A stretch of 64,000 nt of DNA, from assembly GCF_026230105.1 (NCBI RefSeq), contig NC_079480.1, positions 11,388,488-11,452,487 on the forward strand, written 5' to 3'. Position numbers and translations under genes: made by a program. Of this stretch, positions 47,345 through 58,810 are shown piece after piece; positions within the stretch are counted from its first letter, which is position 1; each line of letters begins with the position of its first letter. The DNA comes from Diorhabda sublineata (lineage: Eukaryota; Arthropoda; Insecta; Coleoptera; Chrysomelidae). The notes beneath the pieces are model-generated. The model saw nothing but the letters and a program-made list of their open reading frames with translations, had not been told where the DNA came from and did not search any database.

Positions 47345-47580
47345 GATCAAGTATTTTACACGAAACATTAGTTCTCAACTTATGATATTTTATTTACGAA
47401 AAATGTAATTTATATTATTGTGAGCTAATTTCAGAGCTCAGTAGCTCAAATTTATATATCTGCTACTGAGTGAGGGTGGACACAAACCGTAAATAAAATC
47501 TTAATTTGGAAAATGTGTTTGTTCTTAAAAATATTACATACTTGATCGTTTTCAAGTACTTAGTGAGAACTCTAGTAAAT
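47345..47580. repeat. direct repeat R2, right copy
   Basis: Same text as 46727-46960 with many substitutions (ACGAAAAATGTAATTTATAT; CTACTGAGTGAGGGTGGACA). The sequence just right of the mariner terminus (AAAAAACGTT) is also shared with the flank of the copy at 48612. Confidence 0.8.
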
Positions 47581-48125
47581 ACTATAAACAAGTTAAACAT
47601 GTGGTTATTATTAGAAAAAATGTACACCTATGAAGAGGTAAATTTTTAAAGGTACAACCCAAACAAAAAAACATTTTTAAGTAATATTAATCAACATTTG
47701 TTCATTAATCACCGAATCAATATTTATTATTAACCAACAAGCTTAAATTGCAAAAAAAAGGTATTTAATGCGAAACATGAGCCTGTTTAATCGAGTCTAA
47801 ATTTGGAATAATAGTTGACAAAGCTGCTCTCATCTCTTCGTCGATCGTTCTGAGGCGTTCTCTTTTTTCTTGGTTTTGTATTGTTGTATTGTGGTAAGAG
47901 TGGAAAATCCTAATTCACATAATAGGTCACAATAGGTCACCATAGGTCGCAGATCAATCTTAGGGAAATAGAAATTTCTCTGCAAGAAGCTTTAATTAAA
48001 GCCTGAACTACGAGTATTTTTTCCGGATCAGCTGCCATGACATTTGGGAACATTTCATTATTACCATAGGTAGCGAGACTGATCCATAGTTCCAATTTAG
48101 CGCGAAAGCTTTCAATTTCAACGAT
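47581..48125. other. spacer
   Basis: No supported gene. A small direct repeat AATAGGTCACAATAGGTCAC lies near 47921-47940. Confidence 0.4.
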
Positions 48126-48126
48126 G

Positions 48127-48612
48127 TTAAAACATTGGAATTTCTGCCTTACATACTCTTATTGAGTTAATTTGAGTGAGCAAATATATTCGCCAGATAT
48201 GCAAAGTTTGCAAGCCGTCCTTCTTTTTTAAACAGATACCAATCGACATAAGGTTTTTTTGAGCAATTGTCAAATTGTGCGGTATCCAACGCGAACAAAT
48301 CTTTCTGACAGCCAAATTTTCATGCAATATTAGATGTATCATATGACCATCTTGCAATATCAGTTTACGCAAAGCATCGATGTTTTCTGGCAGAATAGCC
48401 GATTTTGGACGAGAAAATCATCGCTCGAAAAAGTTCGCGTTTTTGACCAAGATGATTGTTTCAATTATCTGTAAACAGTTCAAATATCACTCGTATGACA
48501 ACACGTTCTGAGTACGTTCACTATTAAAAATGTCAAAGTTTATGATGGCAATGTCAGATTTGACATATTCACTTACTCAAAAAACTTAAGTAGTAACCCT
48601 CATATAAACAAA
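48127..48612 (-). pseudogene. mariner fragment (subfamily D), copy 4
   Basis: Minus strand: terminus ATGAGGGTTACTACTTAAG at about 48606, the leader, a gap in the N-terminal domain, then an open frame with RKLILQDGHMIHLILHENLA and VRKICSRWIPHNLTIAQKN. This is the segment leading into the first catalytic Asp, and it degenerates after that. With copies at 5249, 25290 and 46985 it shows that this subfamily has several 5'-biased remnants here. Confidence 0.75.
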
Positions 48613-49495
48613 AAAAACGTTATCGGTTAAAAAATTATAATTTAAACCTGTATTTATTTTTAACTATAAAAAAACTTGAAGAATACATACATTGATTATA
48701 GAGATTACTACAACAGACCACAAAATCATGTTATTCTATTAATATTTTAAATTTATTCCTATTAATGATTGAAATTCTCCATAAAAATCATTTGAAATTA
48801 TTACCGTCCAGAGTAAAAACTTTAATAATTGATTCACATCACAAGTTTTTTCTGGAATTTCATAAATTTTTTTTTTGGGAAGCATCTAATATAACTTTTT
48901 CAAGCATCGAAAAAACTCACCATTTCTCCTAAATACGTTTAATCCAAAAAAAGTCTTTGAATTGAGCGACTCACAGTCACAAAAAAAAACAAATAACATG
49001 CACAAGAAGAATGTCGCTGACACTACCACATCTCACTGAATGTAGCACCTTAATACGAACGTAACCCTATCGAGAGCGCAAGTGGGTATGGCTGCAAAAG
49101 AAAGTCTTCAAGAAACTTACTAGGATTGTTTTATACTTTGCTAGAGGGCTTGAAGATTTCATGTAAGCGTGGGGATCTTATCACAGAAAGGAAAATTTCA
49201 GTCTGCATACCTAACGTATTTTTCATTATTTGTCATCATCAGGACGATAAACTTTTTAATTTAGCTCTGATTGATACACTTCACACTTTATTAAAAGTGC
49301 AATTTTTAGAGTGCATAAGATAGTATTCGAACAAAATAACCAGCATTTATTTTTTTTCTGATTTCAAAAACACAAAAACATTATTTATACAATTTTTTAG
49401 TAATAGAATGTTGAAAATCTTAGTTAAGCTGGTTGCTTTGATTATGAAGACTTTTACCAACGTGATTAATTTTAAAAATAATTACGGGAAAGTTT
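48613..49495. other. AT-rich spacer
   Basis: No supported gene. Confidence 0.4.
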
Positions 49496-49499
49496 AGTT

Positions 49500-49690
49500 G
49501 AAACAAATCAAAAAGACAGCTAGAGATACGTTAGCATTTTAACGAGTGATTTTACGACACAGAATGTGATCTGAGAGAGCTAAATCAAGTGAACAAGGCG
49601 GATGAAGCAATAAATCTTAATGCAGTTCAACTAATTTTTTTACAACAAAAGTGGATAGGAGCATTGTCATAACATTGTCTATAACTTAAT
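49500..49690 (-). pseudogene. mariner C-terminal fragment
   Basis: Minus strand: TFVVKKLVELH, then LLLHPPCSLDLALSDHILCRK, a decayed version of LxHPPYSPDLAPSDYxLF with the third Asp retained (SDH). It abuts an oppositely oriented mariner at 49695. Confidence 0.55.
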
Positions 49691-49694
49691 TCGT

Positions 49695-50405
49695 GTGGTT
49701 TGATAAGAGATGGCGTAACTTGTATATTATTAGTCTTTTCAGTATATGTCATTCATTTGAAGCGTTAACAACAATAATTTTTTTTCACTCAAATATGTTG
49801 AACTTAGTTCCTGAAAAAGTGTTTTTGCGGGGAGTTCTTCTTCATTACTTTAATATGAAGAAAAATGCTGCCGAAAGTCATCGTATTTTGGTGGAAGTTT
49901 ATGATTGAAATGCTCTGGCCAACGTGCCAAAAGTGGTTTGTACGATTTAAAAGTGGTGATTTTGGCTTCAAAGACGATGAACGACCTGGGCAGCCAAAAA
50001 AGTTTGAAGATGAAGGACTAAAAACATTACTCGATGAAGATTGTTTCCAAACACAAGAAAAGCTCGCAGAATCTTTGGGTGGAATATGCGACCAGACACG
50101 AAACAATAATTTTCCATCTGGAAAACCCTCGACCCCAAGTTGCTATTCCGGTTAAGAACTATTTGGAAAACTATGGATGGGAAGTTTTACCCCACCCGCT
50201 TTATAGCCCAAACCTTGCCCCTTCTGACTACCATTTGTTCGAGTCGATGCAGAACGCCCTCACTGGAAAAAGGTTTATATCAGAGCAAGATATCAAAATA
50301 TGGCTTGATTCATTCTTGGCTGCCAAGCCGGCGCTTGGGATGGGATCCACAAATTGCCAGAAAGATGGGAAAATGTCATAGCTTCAGATGGGCAATACTT
50401 TGAAT
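49695..50405 (+). pseudogene. mariner relic with N- and C-termini joined
   Basis: Plus-strand frames: RGVLLHYFNMKKNAAESHRI (first HTH), WFVRFKSGDFGFKDDERPGQ, KKFEDEGLKTLLDEDCFQTQ and KLAESLGG (second HTH). The reading then passes within about 40 bases to VAIPVKNYLENYGWEVLPHP, SPNLAPSDYHLFESM (third Asp) and WENVIASDGQYFE. The central part with the first two catalytic Asp residues, about 400 bases in an intact element, is missing. Frame changes also occur. The family is mariner of the SETMAR-related type. Confidence 0.85.
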
Positions 50406-50910
50406 AATACTAATGTATATGTTTTCCTCCAATTTTCAAATTCTGAAAAAAAACCGCACGAAGTAAGTTATAGACCACAATAGAATCAAACTCTTTTCTT
50501 GAACAAAGGCCGTGGTCGTTGTTTTCTCAAGTTCGATATCAAAATGTGTCAACAAATCAAAATTATATTGGCGAGTTATGCTTCTCTATTCTTCCGGATA
50601 AACATTAAAATTACACTTTTGGAATTCCAGAACACTGTAATCATGACTTTAATATTTCAATATTTCAAATAAAGTCAATTGTTTCGATAATATTTCCATT
50701 TCCATTTCTCACAAAGTGCAGACCGTGCATAAGTTCTTGGCTGTTGACTGCCAAACGCGTAAAACCTACGCTTAAGCCATCCTGAATATCAACGAAAATT
50801 ATTATCAGCGATAATATTTTAATCTTAGCGGTGTTGCAAATAAACTAAATAATCACTTAAGGGGCACTTAAAATTTTTGTATCACCAATTAAAAAACCAT
50901 TACATCTGCT
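50406..50910. other. spacer
   Basis: Immediately downstream is presumably the 3' end of the preceding mariner. Otherwise no features. Confidence 0.35.
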
Positions 50911-50914
50911 CAAG

Positions 50915-51175
50915 TTACTGCGTCGTGTGCTGTTTACGTTGGAGAAGTCCTTGGCCCATTTTTTTCTAAAGGCCTCGAACCAAACGATGACTGCGATCAG
51001 CGTAAGCTACAAAGTCATGATTATCAAATTAATAAATTTGAAATGAAGATTATACGGTGTATACCGATATTATGAAGGAAGGGTCGCTTAATCTTTCGTG
51101 ATTTGCTCTAGCAGGTAAAATCACTCGATTTAACCGTACCAGACTTTTTATTTGTTTTTTTTTTTGAAATCACGA
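50915..51175 (+). pseudogene. possible IS630-like transposase relic
   Basis: One plus-strand frame reads VTASCAVYVGEVLGPFFSKG and, after a stop, SLDLTVPDFLFVFFFEITNL and HQIPEDI. This resembles the VTxxxYxxML and RSPDLTPxDFFLWG...PxxI order of IS630-like transposases. Similarity is weak and the assignment is tentative. Confidence 0.35.
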
Positions 51176-52265
51176 ACTTACATCAAATACCTGAAGACAT
51201 AAGTAGAATATTCCCCTAGTAGGCCATAGCTTTTCGCTCGAAATTATGGCCAGAAAACGAGCCCGAATAGTCATCAGCTCTGGCGGCTGCTACTTGGCCA
51301 GTACCAACTAGATGGAATAAATTCTAATTGATTAAATGAACAAATTTTCACAAGTACAAAAAAACTTTTTAGTTATCAATACATCCTCGAATATACAGCC
51401 ATGAAAGTCAAACCAATATTGATGTAATTTTTTCCGTTTGTACCAAGGGAAACCTCTGGTGTTTTATAATGATCTCAAGGTTACGAAATGGAGGGTTCCA
51501 GCAAACTATTCGACATTTAGAAAACCACGATGAGGTAGATGCAAACATTTTTGAAAGAAGCTTCCCAGAAACTATTCTAGTCATGGATTCTTAACGTATT
51601 ATTATTCTACTACCAGGTTTTAACGTACCCTTTTACTTTTTTTTAATAAAATTATTCATCCTAGTGATTTGATCATACCTCGTATGAGAATATATTAGAA
51701 TACATTCAGATGAAAGTTAATTCGTTTACTTTATCAGTATAAAGTAAAGTGCTAACAAGAATTCGTAGACTACGATAATTAATTTTAGAGAAAGTAAAAG
51801 TTGCTTCAAATAAGATTAAATTTCTATATATTATATTTAGTGGAAGTACTAACTGGAATGGAACGAATATCTTTTAATAATTTGAAAATAATAACTAGAT
51901 CTGCGATGTTATATTAGAAAAATCAAGAAATAGCTAGAAGTTGAAAAATAAAATCACAAAGCTAAAACCATCGGTACGTATCGGTGCATTAGTTGGACGT
52001 ACAAATTAATGTGTCGGTGTCTGAGTTTCAAAAAAATTTTAGTAAAAAAGATGCGTCGGGAGCAAAGTTATCGATTGAATTGTTCCACTCGTTGCAGAAA
52101 AAATCTGATGGAATAATATCCAATACAACCAAGTGGAAAATTAAGAAATGATTGATATGAGTTTTAAATTGTAAAAATACTAATAAAAACAATATATGAG
52201 TGTAAGTTTTATACATTCTACATTGCAACCTCGAAATTACAACAGGGGAAAATCTGGATAAGGAA
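51176..52265. other. AT-rich spacer
   Basis: No supported gene. Confidence 0.4.
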
Positions 52266-52269
52266 ATAT

Positions 52270-52600
52270 AATTTCAGTCCCCACTGAATACTACATGAAT
52301 ATTCGAAAGCTAGGAAATATATAAGAAATAGTACACTTTGGTATTCAATTTTGCCACAATCCTACTACGAAAACGCTCATTAACTAGCTAGCTTATAACT
52401 TATATTGTGCTTGACCACAATTCCCGATGAATACATAATTATTCGAAAGCTCAGTAATATATTAGAGTTAGTACATTTTTGTATTTATTTTTACCATAAT
52501 ACGAATATAGCAACTCTCTTATGAACCATCAAAGTGTACTAACATTAATATATTACCGAGTATTGTAATACTTATGCATTCATCGTCTGAGACTGAAATT
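52270..52600. repeat. family E monomers: two in tandem, one inverted
   Basis: ATTCGAAAGCT at 52301 and at 52441 begin two units that align without gaps for 60 bases (GTACA..TTTG..TTTT.CCA.AAT), so the period is exactly 140 bases. A third unit lies inverted at about 52521-52600 (GCATTCATCGTCTGAGACTG on the plus strand). Each carries a hairpin followed by CGAAAGCT or its decayed form. A related solo copy lies at 27790-27885. The layout recalls short tandem ribozyme-bearing repeats, but the hammerhead CUGANGA box is imperfect. Confidence 0.7.
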
Positions 52601-53400
52601 ATGATCAAGTAATATAAAAATATGTTTAAAAGTATAGAAATAAAAATGATATTAATTAGTTAAGAGTTTCAGCGTTCAAAATTTCATTTTCCTACTTAAA
52701 AGGCATTAAATTCATCGGTTTCAAAAATCAATATACGAATTGACGCTTGATAGAAATATTAATGTTATTGGTTATGGTTGTTATAGAAATCCTTGTTAAT
52801 TTTCATTGGTTAGTTTATAAATGACATCAAATTTTATAGATTAGAATATTCTAGATTATTGGGAATGTTTTTGAAGATTGATTGATTTGTTAATAAATGA
52901 CATTAAGTTTTAATAAAATAGGTCGTTATGGATTGAGTTGAATATTTATTGGTTCGATTATGAATGACATTAAATTTATAGGTTATAAGTGAAGTTCAAA
53001 GTTCAATGTAAGGTTAATTGGTTGTCGATGGCGTTGAATTTCTTTTATAGAATTTGTTTTCTCAAAATCTAAGATTTCTAAGGTTATTTAAATCAGGTTT
53101 CTTATTAATACATTGATCATTTTAGGCAATATGTATATGTTATTTCTAGAAATAGACATTTTTCGTAGTATTTTCTTAATTGTCAAAGATTTGGAGGATT
53201 CATAATTCATATGAATCTTGAACGACATGTGTCGCTAATGAACACCTATCAGGATCTAAATTGTTATGAGACATTAACCATTAACCTTTGAAGAGAGGCG
53301 GAATACATTTTCAAAATTATTTCCAAGGTGAATAGTAGAAATCCTTTATTTTGATGCGATACTCCTTGACGTTGTCTTCAGTTCAGGTCTCCAGCTCGAA
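52601..53400. other. AT-rich spacer
   Basis: The left part extends the family E repeat (ATTGACGCTTGATAGAAATA near 52738 also occurs near 27950). No gene. Confidence 0.4.
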
Positions 53401-53404
53401 CGGG

Positions 53405-53463
53405 GGGTGTTAAACTGCTCTGATGAGACGTAATAACGTCGAAACTAGTCAGTAGTTACACCC
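53405..53463 (+). ncRNA. candidate type I hammerhead ribozyme
   Basis: The conserved core is exact: CTGATGA at 53420-53426, stem II GACGT/ACGTC with loop AATA, then GAAA at 53441-53444, CTAG, T, and the cleavage-site C at 53450. Stem I is formed by 53405-53419 with 53451-53463: seven pairs (one G-U) next to the core, a two-base bulge, then six more pairs (GGGTGT with ACACCC). Stem III is only ACTAGT, self-complementary, as in short-stem-III hammerheads that act as dimers. Such motifs are known from Penelope-like retroelements and retrozymes. Activity is inferred from structure only. Predicted cleavage is between 53450 and 53451. Confidence 0.65.
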
Positions 53464-53639
53464 TCTCCTTGCAATTGCGAGCCATTAATGTTAATATCGA
53501 CAAAAAGGTCGATTTACATCACGTTCCTCGGAGAAGTTGTAATTCAATATTTGTCAATATGCAGATTGAGTACTTGGAATCAACTAAAAAAGGTTATTTG
53601 CTCCATTCTTGACAATGAACGAATAACCACTCTAACCCC

Positions 53640-53745
53640 ATCCCTGTCCTGATAATAGTTTCAAAGTGGGAGCCGAAACGTCGAGAATTTCCAAAATTCC
53701 AACGCGGTTCAAGCCGCGAATTTAACTTTTTAGTTAATATAATCA
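53640..53745 (+). repeat. decayed hammerhead-like repeat with GC hairpin
   Basis: CCTGATAATAG, a weak stem with TGGGAGCC, then GAAACGTC at 53682-53689 has the layout of a hammerhead core. G8 has become A, and the 5' side of stem II has lost pairs through G-to-A and C-to-T changes. About 25 bases downstream is a strong hairpin CGCGG-TTCAAG-CCGCG. It lies 190 bases from the intact-looking motif at 53405 and may be part of the same element. Confidence 0.5.
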
Positions 53746-55075
53746 TAAACTACTATCAAATACATATATTCCGTTGTAGATATATATATATTTTATTTCG
53801 AAAATAGTGGTACTGTTGAAAAACAATGATGCAACTCACAAAAATTACATAAATATATCAGGAATATTCCGGTTGATATTTCCATCAGAAATTTCACGTT
53901 CAATTTCCTTTTAATTTATACTGGTTTGCGATTACCATTCATTTTATTTGTTTATTATATAAGGTTCAATTGGAGTGAGTTAAATAACTGTACCTAAACG
54001 CAATTAAATGTTATTATCACCGTTACTTCATTCAAATAACGTGTAGGAAACATTGTTTTTCGTAATATTGTGGTAGCAATATTTTAACAATCTAACGCGT
54101 GAATTTTATTTCCTTTTATAAAGAGGCAAATCTCAAAATATAGGATGTTCTACTAAATCAATACCTACTATTACAACTAACACGTGAATTATGTTGATAA
54201 ATTACACCGTTCGGTGTAAAACCGGCTTTATACGTCAACGAAGATCATCATTCCGTTGTATGAAAACCAAAGCTCATCACAGTTGTCCAAAATTAGGCTG
54301 GCGACCACAATTTTGGTGTTTCATATACTATACATCCACAATTAACAATTAAATGCATATTAAGCTACATATGCCATTATTGACGACGATAAAAAAGTCG
54401 CAGTCATGGAAATGTGAAAGGAGGGAACAAGCGTAAACCGTAAAGAGAAGCCTGAAGTATGATTAACTCATGGTGAAATATATCAGAGCGTATTAGTCCT
54501 TATCAAGTGTTCTTACATATATCATCTTTTGAAAAGAAATTTAACGTTCAATTTTCAACTAAAATATGAGTGTTTCAAAATAGAATTATCGAGAATAAAT
54601 TTAAAAAATTATTATGTGCCTCAGGACAGAAAAAATGGACTGCCAAATATAACTTCTGGTATTAAAGCGAGCGTTAGCTAATAAACTAGATAGGATCAAA
54701 CGTGTAAATGAGGGTTCGAGAAATCATAAATAAGAGTACCGATGATGCGGGTTTCCAGTTTTAAGGGCCCATTTTTTAAGTAACGTATCCACAAGGTTCG
54801 TCTTTGACTTGATTCATGGCACAATTAACACAAAGATTGTAACCACCGCTTCGTTGTTTTCGAACTCGGTGCGTAAGGGACATACAAGACATACAAGGGA
54901 CAAAGATTTAGCCAAAAATACAAGGTTTTAATAAAACAATAGCGAATTACAGCCGTTAAAAAGATTTCCATTGCCGGAAAGCGTCGCACGTCGTATCAAT
55001 TGAACCATCTCGAACCATTGGCAATGTAAATAAAAACTAAACTTGAAATAAAAAGTAGTAGTTTAGTAGTGTGTA
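53746..55075. other. AT-rich spacer
   Basis: Contains a compact hairpin TTACACCG-TT-CGGTGTAA (54202-54219). No gene supported. Confidence 0.4.
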
Positions 55076-56145
55076 GTTCCAGCTGTACATCGCTGGAACG
55101 AAGATACCACCCTGTAATTTATTCTGGAGTACCACTTGAAAGAAAGTCTATGGAACACAAAAAGTGCTGTTTATAGAAACATAAATGGCATCACATACTT
55201 TGGGAATAAACTTCCAAATTGTTGGTTTGGACACGCGAAATTGTACACTGTAAAGAACTGTAAAGTTCTAAAACTATTTCGATACGATAAAGTTATTTAA
55301 TTTAATTTTATTATTGACGAAATAGCCTCCCTCATAAGGAAGTCAGACTTCATTATGGAGGGACCAATCTTACCTGGCAGTATGTCAAATAGTTGCTTGG
55401 ATATTCTCTTTACTAATTTCCTCGTATGATACAATTATTCATTCTTTTACGACTGATATAAAATGTCTTAGTTTAATGTACGCCATTTTAATTCAGTGAC
55501 TAAACAGAGCGAGCTAAAATGTCGCGTAGAAAAATACTAAATGGTAAGTAACTTAATTTGGTAACTGGCTTTAGTTACTTGCTTTAGCTACTATCCCCAT
55601 GTAAATTCGCCTTAATAGTGCAGTAATAAGTAAAGGTTCTTCCCATGGAACATCTCATAGTTGAGTTAATGAGAAATTGCTCAATTACTCGTATGTTGAA
55701 ATTCAAAGCTCATGAAAGAAACTCAAGTTTTTCATCATTTTATGCAATTTATCTCAAATGTATGCTTAATAACTTGTGTTATGCTTACAAGAATTACTTT
55801 AATAATAATTGTAGTATTAGATTCAACAAATGTTAACTAACTTTAATTTTCTAAGTTGAGGTAACACAATACATAACCAAGTTATTGTTTTCAAATACTA
55901 AGGTCTCTCTAAAAAGACTGAACACCCTGTGTTTCCTTAATTGATGATTTTGAAGTCGATAAAACCGTTAAATAGAACAATAAAGACCTTTACATTCTAC
56001 AAAAGTAACCACGGTGCATAATTGGTCCGTATTTATCTAAATATGCACGTGGCTATTCAGTAACTATGCTGCAGAATATGTTAGAACGTTACTAGATTTT
56101 ATTCCACCATAGTTACTTCATTTTGAAGGTTATACAAAACATGGA
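55076..56145. other. spacer with a possible first exon at 55519
   Basis: GTTCCAGC/GCTGGAAC forms a hairpin near 55076-55099. TATAAAA at 55457, an arthropod-type initiator TTCAGTG at 55492 and ATG at 55519 followed by eight codons (MSRRKILN) and donor G|GTAAGT at 55544 could be a plus-strand first exon. The TATA-initiator distance (about 38) is long and no partner exon was seen. Confidence 0.25.
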
Positions 56146-56149
56146 TACA

Positions 56150-56560
56150 GTAGGCTGGAGCAACCTACTCCCATGGAAAGTTTACCCGTGGTTAAAGAAA
56201 CTTTTCGAGACTATGATCGTCGTTGTTGCAGGTTTTCTGCACTTTTCCTGTAACCTGGTGAAGCGGTTCACCTGTACCCGCCACATAAATACTTGCATTT
56301 TACGAAGAAACGTTTGTTTGCTTCGAGCGTTTCTTTTTTTAAACTTTTTATTTACTTATTTTTTTTTTCAGTACACATCACTCCACCGTCCACCGCAACT
56401 TCAGTCCTACGAATCTCTCTTTTTCTCTGTACCAGACAAATCTAGCGCAGAGAAGAAATTATGGGTTTTCTTAAAAATTAACTCTACATGGATAGACCAA
56501 GAACTATACTTTTATTAAAGGAGAATACTCGTAAAGAAATAGGCACATACTCTGCGGTAT
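56150..56560 (-). repeat. dispersed repeat related to 2620-3130
   Basis: The minus strand contains CTTCACCAGGTTACAGGAAA, then GAAAACCTG, matching the plus-strand copy near 3060-3105, with similar GC-richer flanks. The 131-codon plus frame here is probably antisense to the element. Confidence 0.6.
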
Positions 56561-56974
56561 GTGTCGAAGAGTTTCCGAAAAATGCAGGTTAAGAAACAAC
56601 ATTAGGCAACAGGAAAATTAGTTTTTTCCTGGTGGATAAGTTTATGTGTTTCGTAATTCTTATTAAAAAAAAATAAATAAGAAAGGCGAAAAAAATTTAG
56701 TCACGTCACATTTTTGTGAGAAATAAATTTATTGGAAAATCTTAACTATTTATGAAACTAGGGGCCCGGAGTATCTCTAATTACAAACCAAGATTAGTCT
56801 GCAAACATTGCTGGTTCTAATTTTCCTTGGTAGCGCTTTTCATTTGTGGCGATAGAAGATCAGTAGTTACCCAAAAAGTTTTCTTCAGTAACTTTGACAA
56901 ACGCCATCCAAGTTTCTCTGGATATCGTATCTTCAATTAATGTTTTGACGTCGTATCCAACCAATATTCATTTT

Positions 56975-57400
56975 AATGTTACTCAAAGAGGTAATAGGAA
57001 GGTGGTAATATCATCTTTTTGGATTCAACTAATCCCTCAATGCAATTACAGTACACTGAATCGTCCTCTATAGAAAACAAATCAACATATGAACTGTGAC
57101 GTTTATGGTACACGGTAACTCCAATTCCCGTTTCAATTTCTTCGTTTTCAGAACTGCTTGATATTTCTTCAACACCATAGAGTGGAGAGGGCACACGAAC
57201 TTCTTCCGACTGAGGGATTGCTTTGTTACAGAAAACACCTCCGTATATTTAATTTCCTTAAAAAGCTTTTGATATTGGTCAAGAAAAAATAACAATCACT
57301 TATGTGATTAGTAAATTTGCGCCATATCATTGGTTTACCAAAAGGCATGGCTGTATATTCTCCATTGAACCAACATGTCAAATTTTTTAAGACAAGAGAT
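56975..57400 (-). pseudogene. relic of a multicopy insect ORF (PMxW..DCYF motif)
   Basis: Minus strand: FNGEYTAMPFGKPMIWRKFT, then NHISDCYFFLTNIKSF, IKYTEVFSVTK and, in a shifted frame, AIPQSEEVRVPSPLYGVEEI and SSSSENEEIE. The order GxPMxWR - DCYF - YP/YT - PHS/PQS-E-VP occurs in a protein family repeated many times in some insect genomes and probably transposon-borne. I am recalling the pattern, not an accession. A frameshift lies near 57195. Confidence 0.45.
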
Positions 57401-58685
57401 AAAGCAGGTGTACGGCACCCAATAAAATTGTTGCGAATATGTATAATAGCCTTTTAGGGGTGTCGAGAGTCGAGAGAATTCAGATATTTGCCTGATATTT
57501 TACACGATCAACTATCACTATCAACCAACTTCCGAAGATGAATTCGCGAAAATAATCGATGATAACTCTGAACTACTTACAGAAAAAAAATTCAAACGAT
57601 TTTAGACGTGAAGGACAAAAACCAATTCGATTCAAGTAACTTTGAGTATGGCCTAATGTAATTTTCCATTCTTTGTTTTTTATTTCGAGAGAACATTTCT
57701 TTGATTATAATTTGTTTGCTTTTTATCATAGCAATTCAAAAAGTGTAAAAATTTATGGTATTTTAGTTGAACAACCTGATATATCTCGTACTCTCTCACA
57801 TACGTATATTTGCAAAAGGAAGAGATGCAGCAAGTGAGGTGTGTTGTTCTTCCAGGTAGAGATGTGTCAATTAGAAATAATCAAAATAAAAATATAAACA
57901 AGTGGAGGCGACTTTTTTAGATAATTTATTCCTTCTCAAGATATTCAAGATCCTGTGCTGATGATTAATAAACCGAAATACGTATAACTTGAGATAAGTA
58001 TGCATAATGGCTTTTATTCTTAGTACATCGATAATATTTTGAAACAAATGAGAAAGTTTTTATAGTAATTACACTAACACAAAATTATTTTGCTACACAC
58101 AATCGTGTCTAAATTGATCACATTTCCAATATGATTGTTTAAGAAAACGTGAGGCCATGAATCATTGAAATCTGATAGGAATATCACTGCAATTAGATTT
58201 AACAATAAGAATTGCTTAATTGGCACAGTCGAATTCCTCTATATATCGTTCAAGGTTAGATAACTTTGAGAAAATATGCGAAACGAAGACATTTGAAAAA
58301 TTAGTAGGTATGCCACATTCATTTCAGACAGAATCGGCTCAAGCTCGCACGATATCAATTTATCTGCTGGAAATATCACATAATAGTCTTCCATTTTTGT
58401 GTAAATGACTCATTCTGCATTTTTGTGCGAATTTTTATTAAATATTGTATATATGAATCATATAAAATTGATAAATAAATATTTTTAATCGATATTCCAA
58501 ACATTGATGGAAATAAACTACACGTTTAAAAACCAAATTGATATTTTTATAAACAACAATGAGCTTAGTTTGCTCATGAGTGAGTTACAAGATGTTAAAT
58601 TGAAAAAATAGAATAAGTTTTCGTAAACAGGACTGTTACTATTTGGAATAGTGACTTGAAATTGGATGTGAAACACAAACAAGGA
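57401..58685. other. AT-rich spacer
   Basis: No supported gene. Confidence 0.4.
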
Positions 58686-58689
58686 TATT

Positions 58690-58810
58690 TGAGATATAAT
58701 GCATCTAAATGTTCTTGACTTTTCGTCTCTTCTGTTTTTTCAATAATTTTTGGAAGATAAAATTTAACGTTTCGACTTTTCTTTGTCAAAATATTATATT
58801 GACCCTGACA
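58690..58810 (-). repeat. dispersed repeat family R1, copy 3
   Basis: Minus strand reads AAAGTCGAAACGTTAAATTT and then AAAACAGAAGAGACGAAAAG followed by TCAAGAACATTTAGATGC. It aligns with 8590-8760 and 27980-28110. Confidence 0.6.

Noticed and set aside
56123..56518. 131-codon plus-strand frame as a host gene
   Set aside because: It lies antisense to a dispersed repeat also found at about 3 kb and shows no domain.
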